64,000 bases of DNA from Streptomyces monomycini. GTDB taxonomy: Bacteria > Actinomycetota > Actinomycetes > Streptomycetales > Streptomycetaceae. The position numbers and the translations under genes were made by a program. Below, piece after piece: positions 28,770-37,927 of this stretch. The stretch's first letter is position 1; the number at the start of each line of letters is the position of its first letter. Below the pieces are notes generated by a model, which was not told where the DNA came from, made no database searches, and was given only the letters and a program-made list of their open reading frames with translations. The stretch lies in contig NZ_JAFIQY010000007.1 of NCBI RefSeq assembly GCF_022271435.1, positions 124,001 through 188,000 of the forward strand. The letters are read 5' to 3'.

Positions 28770-29879
28770 ATGCCCGCGCACCCGCCCTCCGCCGCCCCGA
28801 TCGGCGTCGGCATCATCGGCCTCAGTGCCTCCGGCGGCTGGGCCGCCCGTGCCCACCTGCCCGCACTCGCCGCCGTGCCGGGATTCGAGCTGCGGGCCCT
28901 CTCCGCCACCACCCCGGAATCCGCGCGCGCGGCGGGGGAGAAGTATGGCGTTCCGCTGGCCTTCGGCAGCGCCCGGGAACTCGTGCGGCGCGACGAGGTC
29001 GACCTCGTGGTTGTCGCCGTGAAGGTCCCGCACCACCGCGAACTGGTGCTGACCGCCCTCGAAGCCGGCAAGGCGGTGCTCAGCGAATGGCCGCTGGGCA
29101 ACGGCCTCGCGGAGACCGAGGAGTTGGCCGCCGTCGCCGAAGCCAGGGGCGTCCGTAGCTTCGTCGGGCTCCAGGCCCGTTCCGCGCCGCCCGTCCGGTA
29201 CGTACGGGACCTGATCGCCGACGGCTACGTGGGCGAGGTCCTGTCCACCAGTGTCATCGCCTCGGGGCGCCGCTGGGGGCCGCGGTTCGAGCCGGACGGC
29301 GCCTACCTCCTCGACCGGCGCAACGGCGGCTCCCTGCTCACCATCCCCTTCGGACACACCGTGGACGCCGTGACCATGGCCCTCGGCGAGTTCACCGACC
29401 TCGGTGCCGTCATGGCGACCCGCCGCCCGAAGGTGCACGACGAGGTGACCGGCGAGCCGGCGCGGATGGACGTGCCGGACCAGATCGCCGTCAGCGGTGT
29501 GCTCGAAGGCGGCGCGGTGGCCTCGCTCCACTTCCGCGGCGGCCTGTCCCGCGCCACCAACTTCCACTGGGAGATCAACGGGACCGCCGGCGACCTGCTG
29601 GTCACCGGGGACTCGGGGCATCTGCAATTCGGGCAGGTCACCGTGTACGGCGCGCGGGGAGAGGGTACGGAGCTGGCGGAGTTGCCGGTCCCCGGCACGT
29701 ACGACGCGGCGCTTCCCGCGCTCGCCGGCCGCACCACGGAAGTCGCGTACACCGTGGCCCATGCCTACGAGCAGATCCGCCGCGATCTCACGGACGGCAC
29801 CCGCCACGCCCCGGACTTCGCCCACGCCGTACGTCGCCACCGCCTGCTGGACCGCATCGAGCGCGCCGCCGGGTTCTGA
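28770..29879 (+). CDS. Gfo/Idh/MocA-family oxidoreductase
   Basis: This 369-residue protein has an N-terminal Rossmann domain (GVGIIGLSASGGWAARAHLPAL), the conserved EWPLGNGL replacing the usual EKP motif, and a C-terminal beta-sheet domain. The sequence resembles yeast Gal80-type and related oxidoreductases (VGLQARSAPPVRYVRDLI ... VIASGRRWG). It would oxidise or reduce a sugar or cyclitol with NAD(P), but the change at EKP leaves activity open. Expression is probably under the ArsR operator upstream. Confidence 0.88.
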   Translation: MPAHPPSAAPIGVGIIGLSASGGWAARAHLPALAAVPGFELRALSATTPESARAAGEKYGVPLAFGSARELVRRDEVDLVVVAVKVPHHRELVLTALEAGKAVLSEWPLGNGLAETEELAAVAEARGVRSFVGLQARSAPPVRYVRDLIADGYVGEVLSTSVIASGRRWGPRFEPDGAYLLDRRNGGSLLTIPFGHTVDAVTMALGEFTDLGAVMATRRPKVHDEVTGEPARMDVPDQIAVSGVLEGGAVASLHFRGGLSRATNFHWEINGTAGDLLVTGDSGHLQFGQVTVYGARGEGTELAELPVPGTYDAALPALAGRTTEVAYTVAHAYEQIRRDLTDGTRHAPDFAHAVRRHRLLDRIERAAGF

Positions 29880-29962
29880 AGGGGCGGCAGAGCCGGGGCT
29901 CCGGGCCCCCGGGCGGCCGCGGAACCGGATTGCGGGGAGGCCGGGCCGGAGGCCGCTGTGTG

Positions 29963-30430
29963 TCAGCGGCTCTCCAGCTTCCACCACTGGCCCGGGCGGT
30001 CCCGGTCCTCCCACTGCTGGACGTTGGCCCCCGGCTCCTTGCTGTCGTCGGCGACCTCCAGCAGCAGCCCGCTGGCGTAGTTGGTCAGCGTGAACGTGCC
30101 GGGCTCGGCCACGTCCTGTTCCAGCAGCCACTCCTGCGCGCCGTAATGGTTGGCCTTCCACTGCTGGACGTTGGCGCCGTTCTCGGTGGAGGCGCCGGTG
30201 ACGTCCAGGCGCTTGCCGCTGCCCACGTTGGTCAGGTGGCGCAGTCCGCTGCCGGGGTGTACTTCGGTGACCCGCCACAGCTGAGCCGGTGAACCGTCCT
30301 CCGTGCCCTGCCGCACGTTCGCCCCGCTGCCCTTGCGGCCGTCCTCGACCTCCAGCAGCAGGCCGCTGCCCACATTGCGCAGCGCATACGCCCCCTCGCC
30401 GACCGCCGCAAGCCTCTCGGCATCCCTCAC
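29963..30430 (-). CDS. Cytoplasmic ricin-type beta-trefoil lectin protein
   Basis: This 155-residue protein consists of a single RICIN-like trefoil with three repeats, each with a GxxLxV and NVQQW-type core (GLLLEVEDG...QLWRV, KRLDVTG...NVQQWKAN, GLLLEVADD...NVQQWEDR). It starts at GTG 30430 after AAGGGG. Unlike the lectin at 10.3 kb it has no signal peptide, so it is intracellular or exported by another route. Ligand and role are unknown. Confidence 0.85.
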   Translation of the reverse strand: MRDAERLAAVGEGAYALRNVGSGLLLEVEDGRKGSGANVRQGTEDGSPAQLWRVTEVHPGSGLRHLTNVGSGKRLDVTGASTENGANVQQWKANHYGAQEWLLEQDVAEPGTFTLTNYASGLLLEVADDSKEPGANVQQWEDRDRPGQWWKLESR

Positions 30431-30890
30431 GTCCGCCCCTTTTTCCGTCGTCGCGGCCCGTCGCCGCCATATCGAGCAAGTGTACGAATGTGGGTGGGGC
30501 CGGCGAGGTTCCCGCGCCGGGAGGCCGTACGGGAGACGGCCGAATCATGATCGTCGGGGCTGCTGAGGGGGCCGCTCGAAAATGGTCATGGTGCAGCCGC
30601 TGCGTTGACTGGCCCGGAGCCAATATACTCGGCATGGCTTCGGACGCCCGCCCCGTCGTGGGCAGGCTCCGGCCGAGGCTGCCTGGGTTGGGTGGTGCGG
30701 GGGATCGCCCGACTCGGGTCCAGCCGCTGCCCGGCCGCTCCTCCCGGCCCGCGTGAGCGGGTGGTGGGGGGAAGGGAGGAGCGGCGGGCGGAACGGCGCC
30801 GGGACAGGGGACTTGGCGCCGTTCTTCATGTCCGCTCTTCAAGCCCGCTCTTCATGCCTGTTCTTCATGTCCGCACGGGCGCGGGGCCGG
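30431..30890. other. 460-base intergenic stretch with a 13-base tandem repeat
   Basis: No supported gene is seen between the lectin and ogt genes. Its notable content is a four-copy 13-base tandem repeat, listed separately, lying 18-69 bases beyond the ogt stop codon. Confidence 0.5.
30821..30872. repeat. Four tandem 13-base repeats
   Basis: Units GTTCTTCATGTCC, GCTCTTCAAGCCC, GCTCTTCATGCCT and GTTCTTCATGTCC run without gaps from 30821; the first and fourth are identical. A 13-base unit shifts the reading frame, so it is not a protein repeat. Confidence 0.8.
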
Positions 30891-31421
30891 TCAGGCCGGA
30901 AGGGTTCCCGGCACGCAGGCCGCGCCTTCGAGGCGGAGCAGCTGTTCCTTGCGGCGCAGACCGCCCGCGTATCCGGTGAGGGTGCCGTCGGCGCCGATGA
31001 CCCGGTGGCAGGGACGGACGATCAGCAGCGGGTTCCGGCCGATGGCGGTGCCGACCGCGCGCACCGCGGCGCGCGGGGCGCCGATCCGGGCGGCGATGTC
31101 GCCGTAGGTGCACGTCTCGCCGTACGGGACGTCCTCCAGGGCCTGCCAGACGCGCTGCTGGAAGGGGGTGCCGCCGGACACGTACGTGATGCCGAAGCGG
31201 GTGCGGGCGCCTTCGAAGTACGCGGTGAGCTGCGCGGCGATCTCCGTGAAGGCCGCGGGGTCGTGGGTCCATGCCCCGTCGACCGTGGCGCCGCCCTTCT
31301 GGTCCGGTACGGACAGCGAGGTCAGCGCGGTACCGCCCGGCGCGGTGGCGGACGGCTCGCCCACCAGCAGCAGGTCGCCCAGCGGGCTGCCGAGTGTCGT
31401 GTGGACCGTCGTGGCCGTCAT
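30891..31421 (-). CDS. ogt: Methylated-DNA--protein-cysteine methyltransferase
   Basis: This 176-residue DNA repair protein transfers alkyl groups from O6-alkylguanine to its own cysteine. The active-site motif is IVRPCHRVIG with Cys 138; the helix-turn-helix region is YGDIAARIGAPRAAVRAVGTAIGRNP; and the N-terminal domain begins TTLGSPLGDLLLVG. ATG 31421 follows GAAAGGGG. No partner gene (alkA or ada) adjoins it. Confidence 0.95.
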   Translation of the reverse strand: MTATTVHTTLGSPLGDLLLVGEPSATAPGGTALTSLSVPDQKGGATVDGAWTHDPAAFTEIAAQLTAYFEGARTRFGITYVSGGTPFQQRVWQALEDVPYGETCTYGDIAARIGAPRAAVRAVGTAIGRNPLLIVRPCHRVIGADGTLTGYAGGLRRKEQLLRLEGAACVPGTLPA

Positions 31422-31860
31422 CGTCCGGCCCCTTTCTCTTTCTCTGTTCTCCGTGCACGTGAGCCGTACACCGGCTCGTCCGTCACCCCCACTGTGCCGC
31501 CGCGGACACGTGACGGCTGGCGGTATCCGGACGTCGCATCCCCGCCGGTGGGGCGGGGCGGGGACGGCGGGAACCGGTCGCCCGCCGGGCGGCCCCGCAG
31601 CGTACCTCGGCCCGGGCGGAGGGGGTCCGTGCCCGTGGCCCGGGCAGCGCCGGTCCCTGCTCGCGGCCCGCCCTTCGTTCCCGCTGCTCGCGGGCGCCAT
31701 GACCGGCCCGCTTCCTGGGCAGGATGACCATGGGGGACCCCGGCGGGCCGTGCGGCGGTGAGGCGGGGGAGCCGGGGCGCGGCCGGGCCGGGGACCGGTC
31801 GAGGGGCTCCGGCACACCCGTTACGATCGGCGGCATCGTGGCCGTCGCCGGGAGGAAGAG
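31422..31860. other. 439-base divergent intergenic stretch
   Basis: It separates ogt from the divergent DUF1444-like gene and should hold both promoters. No repeat, strong hairpin or additional gene is evident. Confidence 0.4.
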
Positions 31861-32808
31861 ATGGGCTTGTTCCGCCGTGGACCGAAGCGGGACCCGCGGG
31901 AAGCCCCGCGCGACGGGGAGTTCGGGTTCTTCTCGGAGCGGGAGGGCGGCGTCTTCCGTTCGCAGGTCAGGCAGGCGTTCGCCGAGCGCGGCCTGGAGGT
32001 CACGGTGTACGCGGGGGTGGTCGCCGACTCCGGCGGACGGCAGTTCGGCCTGGGCAACCTCGCCGCGGTGTGCCACCGCGACCGGCGCGGCGAACGGGTG
32101 TGGCCCGCGATGATCCGCGACCACGTGGGCAAGGTGCTGCGCACCATGGACGGGCCGCAGCCGATGGAGACCCTGGCGGAGGACGAGATCCGGGCGCGGC
32201 TGTTCCCGCGGGTCGTCGCCGAGGAGACGCTGCCGCCGGCGGACTCCTTCCGGTACGGGCGGGCGCCGGCCCCCGGGCTGCGCGAGGTGCTCGCCCTGGA
32301 CCTGCCCGAGGCCGTGCAGATGCTCAGCGAGGACTCGCTGTCCGACCTCGGCGAGGTGGCCGAGCTGCGCATCAGGGCGCTGAACAATCTGCGGGCGCTG
32401 CCGGTGGAGGGCCACGAGACGGTACGGCGCGGGGACGGCTCGTCCTTCGAGGTGGTGCTGGGCGACTCGTTCTTCACCGCCAGCCGGGTGCTGGTCCTGG
32501 ACGACCTGGTCGAGCGGATCATGGGAACGCCGCTCACCGAGGACGGCGCGCTGGTCGCGATGCCCTTCCGCCACCAGCTGGCCTTCCACCCCATCCACGA
32601 CGCGCAGGTCGTCCCGGCCCTCCAGGCCATGGCGCAGTTCGCCGCGGCGGGCCACGAGGACGCGGCGGGGGCGATCAGCCCCAATGTGTTCTGGTGGCGG
32701 CGCGGTGCGATGACGCGGCTGAGCGAGCCGGACGGGGACGGGCTCCGGGTGGTCGTGGACCTCGACTTCCAGGACATGCTGGAGCGGCTGGTGCAGGACG
32801 AGGCGTGA
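31861..32808 (+). CDS. DUF1444 (YtpQ)-like conserved protein
   Basis: This 315-residue soluble protein has the layout of DUF1444/YtpQ-type proteins: a central RLFPRVVAEET, LALDLPEAVQMLSED, then AELRIRALNNLRALP, followed by a block with DSFFTASRVLVLDDLVERIMGTPL and MPFRHQLAFHPIHD. ATG 31861 follows GGGAGGAAGAG. The function of the family is not established. It is convergent with the DUF779 gene, with a strong hairpin between them. The family assignment is from memory of the motif pattern and is moderate. Confidence 0.75.
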   Translation: MGLFRRGPKRDPREAPRDGEFGFFSEREGGVFRSQVRQAFAERGLEVTVYAGVVADSGGRQFGLGNLAAVCHRDRRGERVWPAMIRDHVGKVLRTMDGPQPMETLAEDEIRARLFPRVVAEETLPPADSFRYGRAPAPGLREVLALDLPEAVQMLSEDSLSDLGEVAELRIRALNNLRALPVEGHETVRRGDGSSFEVVLGDSFFTASRVLVLDDLVERIMGTPLTEDGALVAMPFRHQLAFHPIHDAQVVPALQAMAQFAAAGHEDAAGAISPNVFWWRRGAMTRLSEPDGDGLRVVVDLDFQDMLERLVQDEA

Positions 32809-32900
32809 GTACGGCGGGCGGGCCGATGTGCCGGGTGACGAAAACTTTTCGTAAAGTCCGCCTTGGTGGGGAACCCCCTCCCCGGTCCGGTCGTTCAACC

Positions 32901-32942
32901 TGGTGAGGCCCCGCGTCATCCCCCGTGCGCGGGGCCTCACCA
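32901..32942. terminator. Bidirectional 15-bp hairpin terminator
   Basis: TGGTGAGGCCCCGCG (32901-32915) pairs perfectly with CGCGGGGCCTCACCA (32928-32942) around a 12-base loop. It lies between convergent stop codons at 32808 and 32971. Confidence 0.85.
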
Positions 32943-32970
32943 AACCCGTGGTCGGCGGCCCGGACGGTGC

Positions 32971-33402
32971 TCAGTCGCCGAGCCGCGCCCGCTCCTCCTC
33001 GCTGAACAGCCGCGAGCGGATCAGGAAGCGCACACCTTCGGGAGCTTCGAGCGAGAAGCCCCCGCCCCGCCCCGGTACGACGTCCACCGTCAGATGGGTG
33101 TGCCGCCAGCGGGCGAACTGGTCCGCCGCCATCCAGAAGTCGACGGGCTCGGCGACACCGGGCACGGACAGCCGCCCCAGCAGTACGTCCGCCGCGCCCG
33201 TACGGAACTCGCCCGCCGGGTAGCACATCGGGGAGCTGCCGTCGCAGCACCCGCCGGACTGATGGAACATCAGCGGTCCGTGCGCCTCCCGCAACCGACG
33301 GAGCAGTTCCTCGGCCGCCGGACTCAGGGCGATGCGCCCCGTACGGAGTTCGGCATGGTGTTCGGTGCGATGCTCGGTGCCGTGCTCCGCCCCGGTGCTC
33401 AT
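32971..33402 (-). CDS. DUF779 family protein
   Basis: This 143-residue protein carries the DUF779 signature: LMFHQSGGCCDGSSPMCYPAG, DFWMAADQFARWRHTHLTVDVVPGRGGGFSLEAPEG and FLIRSRLFSEEE. The clustered cysteines and histidines suggest metal binding. The family often accompanies aldehyde or alcohol dehydrogenases in actinobacteria, but none is adjacent here. Before the domain is a short His/Glu/Thr-rich tail with repeated TEH units. ATG 33402 was chosen because the domain then starts close to the N terminus. Confidence 0.88.
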   Translation of the reverse strand: MSTGAEHGTEHRTEHHAELRTGRIALSPAAEELLRRLREAHGPLMFHQSGGCCDGSSPMCYPAGEFRTGAADVLLGRLSVPGVAEPVDFWMAADQFARWRHTHLTVDVVPGRGGGFSLEAPEGVRFLIRSRLFSEEERARLGD

Positions 33403-33775
33403 GGCGTCCTCCGGGACGGTTCCCGCCTCTCGGGCCCGCAGCGGTTCATATGCCCCCTCCTTCGCCGTTCGTCCGGACCAGGTGCGGTGCGACTCCGGGG
33501 CGCGCGCCGCGGAGACGGCCGGCCGGTGCTGCCGTGCCGACGCTGCGAGCAGTGTAGTCAGGGGGTGTGCCGCCGTCCGGTACGAGAGGCCGGGTGACGG
33601 ACCACCGCGGGGGACCGCCACTGTGGTCCACCGCGGAGGCCACCGCCGTGGACCACAGCGGTGCATCGCCGCTGTCCGGCCGCCCGTCCCACGCCCGTAC
33701 CGTGTCAGTCTCGGACCCGTACCGCGCCCCTACCGCGTCCGTCCCGCGCCCGTCCCGCGCCCGTCCCGCGCCCCT
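33403..33775. other. 373-base intergenic stretch
   Basis: It contains the DUF779 promoter, an 11-base inverted repeat at 33621-33658 and, near 33740-33774, three short tandem copies of GTCCCGCGCC. No gene is seen. Confidence 0.45.
33621..33658. terminator. Inverted repeat, possible terminator after the SDR gene
   Basis: CTGTGGTCCAC (33621-33631) pairs perfectly with GTGGACCACAG (33648-33658) around a 16-base loop that can itself pair (CCGCGG). It lies about 120 bases beyond the end of the minus-strand SDR gene, so it could end that transcript or be an operator for the DUF779 gene. Confidence 0.5.
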
Positions 33776-34555
33776 TCAGTGGACCGACAGGCCGCCGTCC
33801 ACGAAGAGCGACTGCCCGGTGACGTACGCCGAGGCCCGGCTCGCCAGGAAGACCGCGGCGCCCGCGAAGTCCTCGGCGAGGCCGTTGCGCCCGGTCATGG
33901 TGCGGTCGGCCAGCGCCGCCACCTTCTCCGGGTCGGACGACAGCCGGGCGTTGAGCGGCGTCATGACGAAGCCCGGCACGAGCGTGTTGCACGTGACGCC
34001 GTACGGCGACCAGGCCTCGGCCTGGGAACGGGCCAGCGACTCCAGCGCCCCCTTGGACACGCCGTACGCACCGCTCTGGACGAACGCCCGGTGCGCCTGC
34101 TGGGACGTGATGTGGATGATCCTGCCGAAGCCCCGCTCGGCCATGCCGGGGCCGAAGCGCTGCCCCAGGAGGTAGGGCGCCTCCAGGTTCACCGCCATCG
34201 TGGTGTCCCACACCTCGTCGTCCAGCTCGTCCATCGGCGGCCGCAGGTTGACCCCGGCGCAGTTGACGAGGATGTCCGGCTCGCCGAACACGCCGGCCGC
34301 CCGGTCGGCGGCTTCGCGCACGGCCGTCCGCGTACCGAGGTCGGCGCTCACCCACGCCGCCCGGCAGCCGTCGGCCGTCAGCTCGTCGGCCGTGGCGCGG
34401 AGTTCCGCCTCCTTGCGCGCCACGACCACGACGCTCGCGCCGGAGCGGGCGAGCGCCCCGCTGATGGAACGTCCGATACCGGAGCTGCCGCCGGTCACCA
34501 CGGCGACCCTTCCGTCCAGCGAGAACAGTTCGGTGAGATAGGTGTGCGAAGTCAT
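33776..34555 (-). CDS. SDR family oxidoreductase, gluconate 5-dehydrogenase-like
   Basis: This 259-residue classical SDR has cofactor motif VTGGSSGIGRSISGAL, the NCAGVN motif, catalytic serine in IIHITSQQAHR, YGVSKGAL with catalytic Tyr-Lys, and the C-terminal VTGQSLFVDGGLSVH typical of the family. The sequence around FSLDGRVAVVTGG resembles gluconate 5-dehydrogenases and related sugar-acid reductases. The substrate is not predictable. It is divergent from the LAL regulator. Confidence 0.9.
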   Translation of the reverse strand: MTSHTYLTELFSLDGRVAVVTGGSSGIGRSISGALARSGASVVVVARKEAELRATADELTADGCRAAWVSADLGTRTAVREAADRAAGVFGEPDILVNCAGVNLRPPMDELDDEVWDTTMAVNLEAPYLLGQRFGPGMAERGFGRIIHITSQQAHRAFVQSGAYGVSKGALESLARSQAEAWSPYGVTCNTLVPGFVMTPLNARLSSDPEKVAALADRTMTGRNGLAEDFAGAAVFLASRASAYVTGQSLFVDGGLSVH

Positions 34556-34858
34556 TGCCGCACCTTAGACGGGGGGCGAACGCCGGGGGCCTGTGGGGCG
34601 ACGGTACGGACGCGGTGGGACGGCGACGGCCCGGACGCCCTCAGCAGCCGGGACCGGACCGGCGGTCCGGCACCCCGCGGCCACCCCGGAACCGGGCCCT
34701 AGGCGGTGCGGAATCGGCCGCCGGGGGTAGCGAACCAGCCGTTCTTGGCCCGGTCGGCGATCGCAGACCGGGCAAGGCACGTATCAGGATGAAAGATGGA
34801 CGAACCTGTCGGGTGTAAGGACGTCCCGACATATTCATGTCTATGGGGAGGGCTGTTG
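34556..34858. other. Divergent intergenic region before the LAL regulator
   Basis: This 303-base region holds the promoters for the SDR gene and the LAL regulator. GGGGAGGG just before ATG 34859 is the regulator's ribosome binding site. No copy of the CTACGG-N5-CCGTAG motif is present here. Confidence 0.4.
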
Positions 34859-37744
34859 ATGCCGTTAACCGGTCGTGAAGCGGAGCTGGCCCGGCTGGAC
34901 GGGCTGATCGGGCGGGCCGGCGGCGGCGTACCGGTGATCGTCGCGGTGCGGGGGGAGCGGGGCATCGGCAAGAGTGCGCTGCTGGAGGCGGTGGCGGCCC
35001 GCGCGGCGGACGCGGGCTTCCGGGTGGGGGCCGCCGCCGGGGGACCGGCCGTGCGGGACTCCTTGTTCGCCGTGGCCCGCCAGGCCCTCGGCCGCCCGGA
35101 CGACGGGGCGGACACCCTGGAGGGCTATGTCGCCCGCGGCCGGGACGTCATGGCGCGCACGCCCCTCGCGCTGTGCGTCGACGACCTCATGGACGTGGAC
35201 GCGTCGTCGGCCCGCTGGCTGGTGGCCCTGGCCTCGCTCGACCGGCCCGTACCGCTGCTGCTCGTCGCGGCGGCCGGCGATGACCCGGGATCCGGCCGGA
35301 CGGCCGGCGCGGCCGAACTTCTCGCCCGTGCCGAGCACCTGGAGCTGACCGGCCTGCCCGAGGCCGGGGTCGCCGAGTTCGCCGCGCGGCACTGCGGCCT
35401 CACGCTCGACGCCGCGGCGGCCGCCGTGTGCCACGAACTGACCGGCGGCAACCCCGGTCTGCTGCTCGCCCACCTGGCGGGCCGCCCCGGCACGGCCGTC
35501 ACGGCGCGGGAGCTGCGCGGCGCGGCCGGACCGGAAGCGCTGCGATGTACCCGGCGGTGGCTCGACGACCTGCCCCGACCAGCCCTGGCCATGGCCAGGG
35601 CTGTCGCGGTTCTGGGAGACAGCGCCGAGGTCACCCACGCCGCCTCGCTGGCCGAACTGCCGGTTCCCGACGCGCTGCACGCCATCGACACCCTGGTGGC
35701 ACGGCAGGTGCTCGCCAACCGGGTGCCGCCGGCGTTCCGGCACCCGCTGCTGGGCACCGCGGTGCTCGCCGGGATGCCCGTCGGCTCCCGGATCGCCGCG
35801 CACCTGGAGGTGGCCCGGTTCATGCGGGACGAGCAGTGGGGCGCGGAACGGGTCGCCCAGCAGCTCGCCGCGGCGGGCCCGACCGGGCTGGACTGGGCGG
35901 TCGAGCCGCTGCGCACCGCGGCACGCAAACTGCTGCACGAGGGGCGGGCCGAGGAGGCGAGCCGCTATCTGCGGTGCGTGCTGCGGGACCGGCTGCCCGC
36001 GGACGTCCGCGCCGCCGTCCGGCGCGAACTGGCCGAGGCCGAGACCTTCGTCGACCCGGACCTCGCGCTGAGCGAACTGGACACCCTGCTGCGCGAGTCC
36101 GAGGACCCCGAGGTCTGCGCCGAACTGGCCCTGGACGTGGCCGGCATGCTCATCGACCGGGCCAGGCCGGCGGACGCCGCGTCCGTACTGGACGAGACGG
36201 CCGGCCGGATCGGCGCCGGCCACCCGGCGGCGGTGCGCAGGCTCACGCTCCGGAAGGCGACCGTCTCCCTGCTCGACGTGGCCGGCCCGTCGGCCGAGGC
36301 CCGACGGCTGGCGGACGCGCCGGAGCCGGCCGACGGCGCACGGAGCAGGGAACTGGCCAACCTGCGGGCCGCGATCGCCGCCGACCGGGGAGCGGACCGG
36401 GAAGCGGCCCTCGCCCCGGCACGGGAGGCGCTGGCCGACGCGGCGGGCGGCGACCTCGGACGCCTCTGGCAGAGCTGCGCGGCCCTGATCCGCGCCGACG
36501 AACTCGTCGAGGCACGGGCCCACTGCTGGCGTACCGGCCGGCTCAGCCGTGCCATGTCGGGCCGGCGGGCCGGGCTGGCGGCGGACATCTTCCGGGCCCG
36601 GATCTGCCGGGTCACCGGGGACCTGCCCGGCGCCGTGGCGATCCTGCGGCCGGTGGTGGAGGAGATCGGCCCCGGCAGCACCGCGCTGCCGACCGTCACC
36701 GGTTTCGCGGTGGCCGGCCTGGTGGAGGCGCTGGCGCAGCTGGGCGACCAGGACGAGGCCGCCGCGCTGCTGGCCGCGCACGGCCCCGCCGGCCATGGCC
36801 CGGACGACGACCGGTACGGCCGGTACGAGGGCCCGTACCTGCTCGCCGCCCGGGCGGCCCTGTGGCGGCTGCGCGGTGAGCCGGGCCGTGCGGCGGCGGA
36901 TCTGCTGGCCGCCGGACGGCAGTTGGTGCGCCGGGGCGCCGTCAGCCCGGCGATCCTGCCGTGGCGTTCCCGCGCGGCGCTCGCCCTGGCCGCCGACGGC
37001 GCCGCCGACCGGGCCGAGACCCTGGCGCGCGAGGAACTGGAGGCCGCCCGCCGCTGGGGGACACCGCGCACGATCGGCGTCGCCCGGCATGCCCTGGCCA
37101 TGACCCGGCAGGGCGAGCGCAGGCTCACGCTGCTGACCGAGGCGGTGCGCCACCTCGAAGCGTCGCCCGCCCGCCTGGAACTCGCCGTGGCCAGGGCCGA
37201 CCTGGGAGCCGCGTTGCGCGCCGCCGGACGGACCGCCGAGGCGGACCGCGAGAGCGCCGCGGCGCTGGCCCTGGCGGGCGAGTGCGGTGCCACACCGCTG
37301 GCCCGGCGGCTGCGGGCGGCGCCGGAGCCCGTACCGGCCCACGACAAGCCGGTCCGTACTCATCCGCTGCTGACACCGCAGGAACTGAAGATCGCCGGGC
37401 TGGCCCGGAGCGGACACACCAACCGGCAGATCTCCCAGATGCTGTTCCTGACCATGCGTACGGTGGAGTTCCACCTGTCCGGTGTGTACCGGAAGCTGGG
37501 CATAGCGGGACGTCAGGGACTGGCCGGGGCGATTCCGGCGGAGCCGTCCGCCGAGCCGCCGGAGGACCTGGCACGCCCGTCGGTCCAGCCGGCCGACGGC
37601 CGGTCCCGCCACGCCGCTCCGGAGCCGTGCTCCTGCTCCCGGGCCCTGCCGCCCGGGACGCCGTGCTCCGACACCCCGGTACGGCCGTCCAGGTGGCACG
37701 ACGGCCCCCGGCCCGCGGAGCTGCGGCCCAGCGCGTCGAGGTGA
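34859..37744 (+). CDS. LAL-type LuxR-family pathway regulator with a TTA codon
   Basis: This 961-residue regulator has an N-terminal ATPase domain with Walker A RGERGIGKSALLEA near residues 31-44, a Walker B-like ALCVDDLMDVD, a long helical repeat region, and a C-terminal LuxR helix-turn-helix from about residue 835 (LTPQELKIAGLARSGHTNRQISQMLFLTMRTVEFHLSGVYRKL). Codon 3 is TTA (34865-34867), the rare leucine codon read by the bldA tRNA, so translation is probably tied to development. After the DNA-binding domain there is an extra Pro/Ala/Cys-rich tail. It is convergent with the RiPP genes and is the best candidate activator of the cluster. Confidence 0.9.
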   Translation: MPLTGREAELARLDGLIGRAGGGVPVIVAVRGERGIGKSALLEAVAARAADAGFRVGAAAGGPAVRDSLFAVARQALGRPDDGADTLEGYVARGRDVMARTPLALCVDDLMDVDASSARWLVALASLDRPVPLLLVAAAGDDPGSGRTAGAAELLARAEHLELTGLPEAGVAEFAARHCGLTLDAAAAAVCHELTGGNPGLLLAHLAGRPGTAVTARELRGAAGPEALRCTRRWLDDLPRPALAMARAVAVLGDSAEVTHAASLAELPVPDALHAIDTLVARQVLANRVPPAFRHPLLGTAVLAGMPVGSRIAAHLEVARFMRDEQWGAERVAQQLAAAGPTGLDWAVEPLRTAARKLLHEGRAEEASRYLRCVLRDRLPADVRAAVRRELAEAETFVDPDLALSELDTLLRESEDPEVCAELALDVAGMLIDRARPADAASVLDETAGRIGAGHPAAVRRLTLRKATVSLLDVAGPSAEARRLADAPEPADGARSRELANLRAAIAADRGADREAALAPAREALADAAGGDLGRLWQSCAALIRADELVEARAHCWRTGRLSRAMSGRRAGLAADIFRARICRVTGDLPGAVAILRPVVEEIGPGSTALPTVTGFAVAGLVEALAQLGDQDEAAALLAAHGPAGHGPDDDRYGRYEGPYLLAARAALWRLRGEPGRAAADLLAAGRQLVRRGAVSPAILPWRSRAALALAADGAADRAETLAREELEAARRWGTPRTIGVARHALAMTRQGERRLTLLTEAVRHLEASPARLELAVARADLGAALRAAGRTAEADRESAAALALAGECGATPLARRLRAAPEPVPAHDKPVRTHPLLTPQELKIAGLARSGHTNRQISQMLFLTMRTVEFHLSGVYRKLGIAGRQGLAGAIPAEPSAEPPEDLARPSVQPADGRSRHAAPEPCSCSRALPPGTPCSDTPVRPSRWHDGPRPAELRPSASR

Positions 37745-37750
37745 CGGACG

Positions 37751-37776
37751 GGCCCGCCGTACGGGGGCGGCGGGCC
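37751..37776. terminator. Hairpin terminator after the LAL gene
   Basis: GGCCCGCCG (37751-37759) pairs perfectly with CGGCGGGCC (37768-37776) around an eight-base loop, seven bases after the LAL stop codon. Confidence 0.75.
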
Positions 37777-37792
37777 GGGCGGGGGCGACAGA

Positions 37793-37927
37793 CCCGGAGA
37801 ATCAGCACACCGGAAGCGACGGCAGGCCCGGACGCCCGGCGGACCGGAAGCGACTACTGACTACAGACCCGGAGGCCCGGCGGACCGAAAGCGACTACAG
37901 CCCCGGAGAATCAGCACACCGGAAGCG
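37793..37927. repeat. Degenerate tandem repeats at the end of the RiPP operon
   Basis: Four units built on CCCGGAG/GACC and CCGGAAGCG recur at spacings of about 33, 41 and 34 bases. A 26-base sequence at 37793-37818 is repeated exactly at 37902-37927, and the second copy covers the stop codon and last codons of the SpaB-C-type gene. The array looks like duplication of the gene's 3' end. Confidence 0.7.
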
